In this document: positions 58,137-64,000 of the stretch, piece by piece | Layout of the letters: the number at the start of each line of letters is the position of its first letter | Numbering within the stretch: position 1 is the first letter of the stretch | From: an uncultured Collinsella sp. | Lineage (GTDB): Bacteria; Actinomycetota; Coriobacteriia; Coriobacteriales; Coriobacteriaceae | Assembly (NCBI GenBank): GCA_902495355.1 | Contig: CABUWV010000005.1 | Span: 62,001 to 126,000 of the forward strand | DNA length: 64,000 bases | Reading direction: 5' to 3' | Position numbers and translations under genes: made by a program | Notes under the pieces: model-generated | Database searches by the model: none | What the model was told of the DNA's origin: nothing | Seen by the model: only the letters and a program-made list of their open reading frames with translations

Positions 58137-59270
58137 ATGTACATTTCCACACATCAGGCTCTACTCGACTTTTGCCAGCGCGCCCGCGAGTTCGACGCGA
58201 TTGCCGTCGATACCGAGTTTTTGCGCGAGCGCACGTTCCACCCGCGCCTGTGCTTGGTCCAGATTGCCACCCCTGCCGAGAGCGTCGCGGTCGATCCTCT
58301 GGTGATCGACGACCTATCGCCGCTGGCCGAGCTTATGGGCGATGAGAGCGTGACCAAGGTGTTTCACGCTTGCTCGCAGGATATGGAGGTTATGCTCCAT
58401 ACCGTGGGCGTGCTGCCGCGACCGATTTTCGATACGCAGGTCGCCGCCGCCTTTTTGGGCGAGCGCCAGCAGATTTCGTATGGCGCGCTTGTTCAGACGT
58501 TCTGTGGTGTATCGCTGCCCAAGACCGAGTCGCTGACCGACTGGTCGCGCCGCCCGCTGACCGATAAGCAGATCGAGTACGCGATCGATGACGTCAAGTA
58601 CCTGATTGTCGCCTATACCGAGATGATGAGTCGCCTGCGCGAGCTGGGCCGGGTGGATTGGGTGCTCGACGAGCTGCGCCCGCTGGCCGACGAGTCACAC
58701 TACCGCGGCGACCGCCATGAGGCGTTCCGCAAGGTCAAGCGCATCAACTCCTGTAGCCGCCACCAGTTGGGCATCGCGCGTGAGCTTGCCGCTTGGCGCG
58801 AGGACCGCGCCGAGCGCCGCAACATCCCGCGCAAGTGGGTCATGTCCGACGATACGCTGCTGGCCCTGGTTAAACGTAATCCCGTTCGTGTTGAGGAGTT
58901 CCGCAGCATTCGCGGTACCGACCAGCTGGGGGAGCGCGACGTGGACGGCGCGCTCATGGCCATCAAGCGCGGTGCGAGCTGCCCACACGATCGCCTGCCG
59001 CTCATGGTACGCGGGCACCGCCAGATTTCGCCGGAGTTGGAGAGCGTGACGGACCTGATGTATGCGCTCATTCGCCTGGTTGCCGAGCGCTCGGGCGTGG
59101 CGACCTCGGTCATTGCCTCGCGCGATGACCTGGCCGACTATATTGAGCATCCCGAGCAGAGCCCCCTGCGCGAAGGTTGGCGCTTTGAGCTTGTGGGCTC
59201 GCGCCTGGACGATCTGCTTTCCGGCAATATGGGGTTGACGGTGAAGGACGGCAAAATCGAGCTCCTGTAG
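58137..59270 (+). CDS. rnd: Ribonuclease D
   Basis: 377 aa 3'-5' exoribonuclease for tRNA maturation. DEDDy residues: FDAIAVDTEFLRERTF (Asp, Glu), FHACSQDMEVMLHT (Asp), and YAIDDVKYLIVAYTEM (Tyr, Asp). IFDTQVAAAFLGERQQISYG and SLTDWSRRPLTDKQ are family blocks. HRDC domains are in the C-terminal half (ELAAWREDRAERRNIPRKWV). The ATG at 58137 gives the normal N-terminus (MYISTHQALLDFC). The gene diverges from the DagK unit. Confidence 0.93.
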   Translation: MYISTHQALLDFCQRAREFDAIAVDTEFLRERTFHPRLCLVQIATPAESVAVDPLVIDDLSPLAELMGDESVTKVFHACSQDMEVMLHTVGVLPRPIFDTQVAAAFLGERQQISYGALVQTFCGVSLPKTESLTDWSRRPLTDKQIEYAIDDVKYLIVAYTEMMSRLRELGRVDWVLDELRPLADESHYRGDRHEAFRKVKRINSCSRHQLGIARELAAWREDRAERRNIPRKWVMSDDTLLALVKRNPVRVEEFRSIRGTDQLGERDVDGALMAIKRGASCPHDRLPLMVRGHRQISPELESVTDLMYALIRLVAERSGVATSVIASRDDLADYIEHPEQSPLREGWRFELVGSRLDDLLSGNMGLTVKDGKIELL

Positions 59271-59334
59271 GGAAGCCTAGCCGGTTGAGTGGGTAAAATG
59301 CCTCCAACGTGTAACTCGACTCGGAGGAATTCGC

Positions 59335-60039
59335 ATGCCTTATTACTATGGATACGGCTTTGGCATCGACCCGCTGTACCTGCTGGTTGTTCTTGTCTGC
59401 ACGGTGCTTGGCCTTGCCGCACAGAACTATATCAACTCGACGTACAAAACCTGGTCCAAGGTTCGCTCGGACGGCGATACGGGTGCCACAGTCGCTCGCC
59501 GCATGCTCGATGCCAACGGTTGTAGCGCCGTGGGTATCAAGGGTGTCGCTGGCGAGCTCACCGACCATTACAACCCGCAGGACAACAACCTGTATCTGTC
59601 GGATGCCAACCGTTCGGGCGGTTCGGTCGCAAGCGTTGCCGTCGCCTGCCACGAGGCGGGCCATGCCGCCCAGCGTCAAAGCGGCTATGCCATGATGAAA
59701 GTGCGTACCGCCCTCGTGCCGGTCGTCAACTTTACCCAGAACACCTGGACCATCGTGTTACTCTTGGGCCTGTTTATGAACATTGCCGGGCTCACGACCC
59801 TCGCGTTGATCTTCTTCTCGTTTAGTGTGCTGTTCCAACTCGTTACGTTGCCTGTCGAGATTGACGCCAGCCGACGTGCTGTGGCGTACATCGAGCAGTC
59901 GGGCATGAGCTCCAAGCAGGTCAACGGCGCCAAGAAGGTACTGACGGCAGCCGCGCTTACCTATGTGGCTGCAGCGCTCACTTCGATCATTCAGTTGCTC
60001 TACCTTATGGCTCGCTACAACAGAAACTCCAACCGATAA
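59335..60039 (+). CDS. Zinc metallopeptidase, YugP-like membrane protein
   Basis: 234 aa. A first membrane segment (LYLLVVLVCTVLGLAAQNY) leads into RRMLDANGCSAVGIKGVAGE and LTDHYNPQDNNLYLSDANRS, then the zinc site VAVACHEAGHAAQRQSGY (HExxH) and further membrane segments (IVLLLGLFMNIAGL, FSFSVLFQLVTLPVEIDASR). This is the DUF2268/peptidase U48-like YugP family, of unknown substrate. TCGGAGGA precedes the ATG. Confidence 0.9.
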   Translation: MPYYYGYGFGIDPLYLLVVLVCTVLGLAAQNYINSTYKTWSKVRSDGDTGATVARRMLDANGCSAVGIKGVAGELTDHYNPQDNNLYLSDANRSGGSVASVAVACHEAGHAAQRQSGYAMMKVRTALVPVVNFTQNTWTIVLLLGLFMNIAGLTTLALIFFSFSVLFQLVTLPVEIDASRRAVAYIEQSGMSSKQVNGAKKVLTAAALTYVAAALTSIIQLLYLMARYNRNSNR

Positions 60040-60055
60040 CAAATGGGACAGGCAG

Positions 60056-60085
60056 GCGCCGCGGGGATTCGTGTCCTCGCGGCGC
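60056..60085 (+). terminator. Hairpin after the zinc peptidase gene
   Basis: GCGCCGCGGGGA (60056-60067) pairs with TCCTCGCGGCGC (60074-60085) with one G-T pair. There is no T-run. Confidence 0.6.
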
Positions 60086-60154
60086 TGTACTATGTGTTGG
60101 ACTTAATTTCGCACGGGGCCGGAGCCTCTGTGCTCGATAACGAAAGGAGGCTGC

Positions 60155-61606
60155 GTGGCAGGCTGGAACCTAACCGGTAATGCCGTTTCCGCCGAGTTCG
60201 ACGGTTCGGACGAGCAAGAGCGCAAGGAGCTCAGCGTGAGCCAGGCGGTGGAGATCGCCGCCGGTGCGCTCGATGCCATTCCGCAACTGAGCGTTTTGGG
60301 CGAGGTCACGGGTTTCCGTGGTCCTAACGCCCGAAGCGGCCACTGCTATTTCCAGATCAAGGACGATTCGGCCGCCGTTGACTGCATCATTTGGAAGGGT
60401 GCCTATCTCAAGCGCACGTTCGATCTGCGCGACGGTATGCAGGTGAGCTTTAAGGGCAGCTTCAATCTCTATAAGGCTACGGGCCGCATGAGCTTTGTCG
60501 CTCGCTCGTTTTCGCTGGCGGGGGAGGGTCTGCTGCGTCAACAAGTGGCGCAACTGGCCGAAAAGCTACGCCGTGAGGGTCTGATGGACGAAGCGCGCAA
60601 GCGCCGCATCCCGGTGTTCTGCTCCCGCGTGGCGGTCGTCACCTCGCTTTCGGGTGCCGTAATCGACGACGTCAAGCGCACATTGCGTCGTCGCAACCCG
60701 CTCGTCGAGCTCGTCTGCGTGGGTGCCAAGGTACAAGGCGAGGGTGCGCCGACAGAGCTCATTGAGGGCCTGCGCCGCGCCGCTTCCATTACGCCGGCGC
60801 CCGACTGTATTTTGTTGGTGCGCGGCGGCGGCTCCTTTGAGGACCTCATGACCTTTAATGACGAGGAGCTTGCCCGCGCGGTGGCGGCTTGTCCCGTGCC
60901 CGTGGTGACCGGCATTGGCCATGAGCCCGATACCTCGATTTGCGACATGGTGAGCGACCGTCGCGCCTCCACGCCTACGGCGGCGGCAGAATCGGTGGCG
61001 CCGGCTATGACGGAGTTGGCCGATGTGCTCGAGGCGCGCTATCAACGTCTGGGTGCTGCGATGGCATCGATGATTGGGTCGGCCCAGGTCGACCTGGAGA
61101 TGCTCGATCAGCGCGGTCGCCGTGCCTGGGATACCTATACGGCTCGCTTGGGCGATGCGCTCGATGCGGCTGCGTGCCGCCCGTGCCTCAACGACCCAAC
61201 GTTTATGGTTGAGCGTCGCGAGTCTGAGCTTGCCCTGACGGCCGATCGTTTGTCCGGCGCCATAACGCGTTCGGTTGGGGCATTCCGCTCCAACTTTGAG
61301 CGTCTGCCCGAGCGCTTGATCGCAAGCACCTCAGGACTCGATGGCAAGCGCCATGCGCTCACGCTCGCAAGCTCCCGCCTGGAGCATCAGGGGCGCACGA
61401 TGCTCAACAAGCCAGCATCCGACCTGGGCCGTGCGGCAGCCTCGCTCGATGCCCTGTCGCCGCTCAAGGTGCTTGCCCGTGGTTATTCCATCGCGTACAG
61501 CGATGATGGGGTGGCCACGAGCGCCAAGACCTTTAAGCCCGGTGACGCCATTCGCGTGCGCATGGCAGACGGCAACGTGGCGGCAACGGTCGATACGGTC
61601 GAGTAG
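60155..61606 (+). CDS. xseA: Exodeoxyribonuclease VII large subunit
   Basis: 483 aa. N-terminal OB fold (LSVLGEVTGFRGPNARSGHC, then YFQIKDDSAAVDCIIW), then the catalytic domain RIPVFCSRVAVVTSLSGAVI, LVRGGGSFEDLMTFNDEELA, VTGIGHEPDTSICDMVSDRR and AASTPTAAAE-like RASTPTAAAESVAP. The C-terminus has a coiled coil, then SPLKVLARGYSIAYSDDG. With XseB it degrades single-stranded DNA. The GTG start has AAAGGAGG upstream. The first of an xseA-xseB pair. Confidence 0.95.
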   Translation: MAGWNLTGNAVSAEFDGSDEQERKELSVSQAVEIAAGALDAIPQLSVLGEVTGFRGPNARSGHCYFQIKDDSAAVDCIIWKGAYLKRTFDLRDGMQVSFKGSFNLYKATGRMSFVARSFSLAGEGLLRQQVAQLAEKLRREGLMDEARKRRIPVFCSRVAVVTSLSGAVIDDVKRTLRRRNPLVELVCVGAKVQGEGAPTELIEGLRRAASITPAPDCILLVRGGGSFEDLMTFNDEELARAVAACPVPVVTGIGHEPDTSICDMVSDRRASTPTAAAESVAPAMTELADVLEARYQRLGAAMASMIGSAQVDLEMLDQRGRRAWDTYTARLGDALDAAACRPCLNDPTFMVERRESELALTADRLSGAITRSVGAFRSNFERLPERLIASTSGLDGKRHALTLASSRLEHQGRTMLNKPASDLGRAAASLDALSPLKVLARGYSIAYSDDGVATSAKTFKPGDAIRVRMADGNVAATVDTVE

Positions 61607-61648
61607 GCCGCGTTTCATAGCGATAAACCTTTAGGAAAGGAAACAGAT

Positions 61649-61915
61649 ATGGCAGAGAAGACCCCGGTCGAGCAGCTTACGTACAAGCAGGCTTCACAGG
61701 AGTTGGAGCTCATCATCCGCAGCTTGGAGTCGGGTGATATGGAGCTCGAGGAGTCGCTTGAGAGCTATACCCGCGGCGTCGAGCTCCTCAAGAGCCTGCG
61801 TACCCGCTTGTCCGATGCCGAGCAGAAGGTCTCGGTGCTCCTGAAGGACGTCGACGGCAACGACGTGCTCGCCGACGGCGAAGCCGCCAACACCGACGAC
61901 AACCTTTCGTTCTAA
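61649..61915 (+). CDS. xseB: Exodeoxyribonuclease VII small subunit
   Basis: 88 aa, mostly two helices: LTYKQASQELELIIRSLESG and ELEESLESYTRGVELLKSLR then TRLSDAEQKVSVL. This is the typical XseB pattern (LExIVxxLExGxLxLEESL). It forms a complex with XseA. GAAAGGAAAC precedes the ATG, 42 bases after xseA. Confidence 0.94.
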   Translation: MAEKTPVEQLTYKQASQELELIIRSLESGDMELEESLESYTRGVELLKSLRTRLSDAEQKVSVLLKDVDGNDVLADGEAANTDDNLSF

Positions 61916-61964
61916 CCATCCCGACCAAATATAATTACCTTGGTCTGTGAGAAAGGAACCAACC

Positions 61965-62300
61965 ATGTGTGATTGCATCTTCTGCAAAATTGCCAACCAC
62001 GAGATCCCCTCGACCGTCGTCTACGAGGATGACCAGGTCATCGCGTTCGACGACCTCAATCCCCAGGCGCCGGTCCACACGCTCGTGATCCCCAAGAAGC
62101 ACTACAGTGACATCGCCGATAACGTGCCCGCCGAGACCATGGGCGCCATGGCCCACGCCATCCAGGAGGTCGCCAAGGCCAAGGGTCTGGAGGACGGTTT
62201 CCGCGTCATCTCCAACAAGGGCGTCAACGCCGGTCAGACCGTCATGCACTTCCACATGCACGTCCTCGGCGGCAAGAACCTGGGCGAGAACCTCATCTGA
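61965..62300 (+). CDS. HIT-family protein (histidine triad nucleotide-binding, HinT-like)
   Basis: 111 aa. Seen: CDCIFCKIANHEIPSTVVYE with two Cys that may bind zinc, FDDLNPQAPVHTLVIPKKHY and the histidine triad VMHFHMHVLGGKN. HinT hydrolyses nucleoside phosphoramidates such as acyl- or aminoacyl-AMP. GAAAGGA precedes the ATG at 61965. Confidence 0.95.
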   Translation: MCDCIFCKIANHEIPSTVVYEDDQVIAFDDLNPQAPVHTLVIPKKHYSDIADNVPAETMGAMAHAIQEVAKAKGLEDGFRVISNKGVNAGQTVMHFHMHVLGGKNLGENLI

Positions 62301-62341
62301 GGACGCACGGCCCGTCGCCTTGGCTGCCTTTGGAGTAACCT

Positions 62342-63232
62342 ATGCAGTTTTCTCAACTCGAATACTTTCAAGCGGTAGCGAACTACGGCGGCGTGCGCAA
62401 AGCGGCTCGCGCCGTTCACGTGAGCCCACAGGCTGTCTCGTCGGCAATTAAGAAACTGGAGTCTGAGTATCAGATCGTTTTGCTCAATCGATCGGCGGGG
62501 GAGGCTGTTTTGTCTCCGGCGGGCAGAGAATTTGCGCGTCGTGCACGCGTGATCCTGGCACAAGTCGACGATCTCAAAAAGTACACCCAATCGGGGAACG
62601 GTGGCGTTTCGCCCGACGGCCACTTTCGTCTTTACGTCCCCTGTCTTCACGGGCGGGGGCGTCTTTTTTCCGAAAACTGGTACGACTCGTTTGAAAGCTC
62701 GCACCCTCAGATTCACCTTGATGTGTGGCATCAGCCAACGGCTACATGCTTTGAATCACTTGTGCTTGGCATTTCGGATGCGGCCATCTCATTTGAGGAA
62801 CCAAGGGACAGTGTCCTTTCTTCGAAATACTTGGGTGAAAAGGAGCTCAAGGTTCTTTCGTGCCCAGCGGGTCATCAATCTGTGGGTGCTATGACCGTTC
62901 GTGAGTTACTGGGCGGCAGGTTAGCTGTTCCCATTAATTTGTCGCCCTGTCTCAATGCGATCAATCAATGCCCCGAAGCTCAGCTGGTTAATTTCCGCTT
63001 CCGCGACGTCGAATACGGAAACAGAGCGCAGGCTGAGTTTCTTCAAGCCGGGGGATTGATATTGGGTTTTTCTGGCTCTTCTCTCGCATCAGATGGGTCG
63101 GAAGTGAGCGAGTACTCTATTGAAGGTTCGCATGACGTAGCCTTGCCCATCTACTTTTGCTATCGACAAAATGCCTGGACCGATCGACACCAGACGGTAT
63201 TTCTTCACCTATTGCGTCATCTTGCTTCGTGA
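62342..63232 (+). CDS. LysR-family transcriptional regulator
   Basis: 296 aa. N-terminal wHTH: MQFSQLEYFQAVANYGGVRK, ARAVHVSPQAVSSAIKKLES and VLLNRSAGEAVLSPAGREFA. The remainder is the periplasmic-binding-like effector domain (YLGEKELKVLSCPAG, GSSLASDGSEVSEYS). Codons are more A/T-rich than in neighbours, hinting at separate origin. TTGGAG precedes the ATG. It probably controls the adjacent MFS gene; the effector is unknown. Confidence 0.9.
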   Translation: MQFSQLEYFQAVANYGGVRKAARAVHVSPQAVSSAIKKLESEYQIVLLNRSAGEAVLSPAGREFARRARVILAQVDDLKKYTQSGNGGVSPDGHFRLYVPCLHGRGRLFSENWYDSFESSHPQIHLDVWHQPTATCFESLVLGISDAAISFEEPRDSVLSSKYLGEKELKVLSCPAGHQSVGAMTVRELLGGRLAVPINLSPCLNAINQCPEAQLVNFRFRDVEYGNRAQAEFLQAGGLILGFSGSSLASDGSEVSEYSIEGSHDVALPIYFCYRQNAWTDRHQTVFLHLLRHLAS

Positions 63233-63246
63233 GGCCATTTGGCCTC
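63231..63246. repeat. Palindrome overlapping the LysR stop
   Basis: GAGGCC (63231-63236) and GGCCTC (63241-63246) form a 6-bp perfect stem around ATTT. GTCAA/TTGAC (about 63250-63270) forms a second dyad and may be an operator for the LysR protein. Confidence 0.45.
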
Positions 63247-63351
63247 GTGTCGTCAAGTGAATGTTGACGCCTTGTAACACATGACTGACGGCTTTGCCCT
63301 CATGCTTTTCCAAGATTCCGATTTAGATTGTTGACTCTTGGAGGGCGGAGC

Positions 63352-64000
63352 ATGAAAAACCGTACGGTTTTGCTTTATATGACGTTTGTTTTTCTGTCGA
63401 ACTTCAGCACCATTTTGTATTTTCTGACGGTTTACCTTGAATTCGTCGGATTCTCGATGGTGGCGATTTCTAGCATGATGATTGCATATCAAGTGAGCAA
63501 GTTCATCCTTGAAGTTCCCACTGGCTATATTGCCGATAGGTTTGGACGAAAGACAAGTGGTCTCGTTGGCGTCGTGGGGATGCTTGGATACTACGCCGCC
63601 CTGCTTCTCGTCCGTTCTCCTCTGCTTTTAATCGGCGCGTTTGCTCTCAAAGGTTTTGCCGCTGCATGTATGAGCGGGTCCATGGAAGCGATTTACATTG
63701 ACAGCGTCTCTCTGGACCAGCTCGTAAGGCTTAATGTCGTTGAGCGATTTGTTTTCTATGCCTCTTATGCCCTCTCCGCTTGTGTGGGCGGTTTCATTTC
63801 GTCCGCTGGCGCGTATCTCATTGGTCTTTTGGCAGATATCATCGCAATGGTGTTGACGTTGGTTGTCGTTGTCTGCATTCCTGAGATGCGAAGAGGGGAC
63901 ACTACAGCGACACCTAAGCGTGGAATTAGCCCGAAGATGATCGGTGCCGCTATTGCGCGTAACGGCATTCTTCGTTCAGCGTTCATCATGGACTGCTCTC
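63352..64000 (+). CDS. MFS transporter, truncated by the window edge
   Basis: The first 216 codons are present and the frame runs open to the right end. Seven or so membrane segments are visible (VLLYMTFVFLSNFSTILYFL, LIGAFALKGFAAACMSGSME, IIAMVLTLVVVVCIPEM), and motif A is seen as GYIADRFGRKTSG, the MFS loop 2-3 signature. It resembles drug or small-molecule efflux proteins. GGAGGGCGGAG precedes the ATG. A/T-rich codons match the adjacent LysR gene. Confidence 0.85.
   Translation, partial: MKNRTVLLYMTFVFLSNFSTILYFLTVYLEFVGFSMVAISSMMIAYQVSKFILEVPTGYIADRFGRKTSGLVGVVGMLGYYAALLLVRSPLLLIGAFALKGFAAACMSGSMEAIYIDSVSLDQLVRLNVVERFVFYASYALSACVGGFISSAGAYLIGLLADIIAMVLTLVVVVCIPEMRRGDTTATPKRGISPKMIGAAIARNGILRSAFIMDCS

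Overview
The window looks like a chromosomal segment of a Collinsella-like gut actinobacterium (class Coriobacteriia). It is GC-rich, densely coded on both strands, and uses many GTG/TTG starts with strong AGGAGG-type ribosome sites. The gene set fits that group: DUF3793 beside flavodoxin, a UvrX-type polymerase with a YolD-like partner, acetylase-type lysine synthesis, D-aspartate ligase plus racemase, and group II ECF transport. The assignment rests on gene content and on protein families recognised by eye; no search was run. I see no rRNA, tRNA, CRISPR array or intact transposase.

Layout. 1-3.8 kb: end of a PanE-like gene, an aldo/keto reductase with ferredoxin-like clusters, a Gfo/Idh/MocA oxidoreductase and endonuclease IV; the last two follow copies of a long hairpin repeat. 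3.9-7.1 kb: polar amino acid ABC transporter. 7.2-8.9 kb: flavodoxin/DUF3793 operon behind iron-type repeats, and a membrane-anchored HMA protein. 9-10.9 kb: SOS-type mutagenic polymerase cassette. 11-13.6 kb: a truncated Fe-ADH-like gene between repeats, then pgi. 13.7-16.9 kb: a minus-strand cluster of coupling protein, ClpP-like protease and unknown protein, probably a conjugative relic. 17-18.7 kb: two HAD phosphatases. 18.9-25.7 kb: GntR regulator and a fructoselysine-type operon (YfcC transporter, amidohydrolase, FrlC, FrlB, FrlD). 25.7-33.1 kb: a 233-bp element with 31-bp inverted ends, tatD-tcdA, a candidate small RNA, an SdpR/SdpI pair, ettA and two low-complexity orphan proteins. 33.3-40.1 kb: nadE, an aminotransferase, ldh, an Mbeg1-like hydrolase between repeats, and a nucleoid-associated protein.

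40.2-45.7 kb: lysine synthesis. A lysine riboswitch precedes a lysA-dapA in-frame fusion, dapB and dapH on the minus strand; an M20 deacetylase diverges from them. Together with the aminotransferase at 35.4 kb these could give most of the acetylated DAP route. 45.7-48.7 kb: small membrane protein, lipoprotein, HTH protein and a probably leaderless Ser/Thr kinase. 48.8-53.1 kb: PcsB-like cell-wall hydrolase, a MOSC gene with a probable frameshift, and D-aspartate ligase plus racemase. 53.2-56.8 kb: an ECF transporter (S, fused A1A2, T) behind a leader peptide with three consecutive Trp codons and an attenuator, which argues for tryptophan or a relative as substrate. 56.9-58 kb: DagK-like kinase with two tiny membrane proteins. 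58.1-62.3 kb: RNase D, zinc peptidase, XseA/XseB and a HIT protein. 62.3-64 kb: LysR regulator and a truncated MFS gene with more A/T-rich codons.

Most novel signals: (1) the Trp-codon leader peptide controlling an ECF transporter; (2) the variant fructoselysine operon with a YfcC transporter and an atypical amidohydrolase; (3) several families of structured repeats, some with compensatory stem changes, three of which bracket single genes; (4) the lysA-dapA fusion with an internal ribosome site; (5) the 31-bp inverted-repeat element; (6) a small-RNA candidate with matching promoter and terminator.
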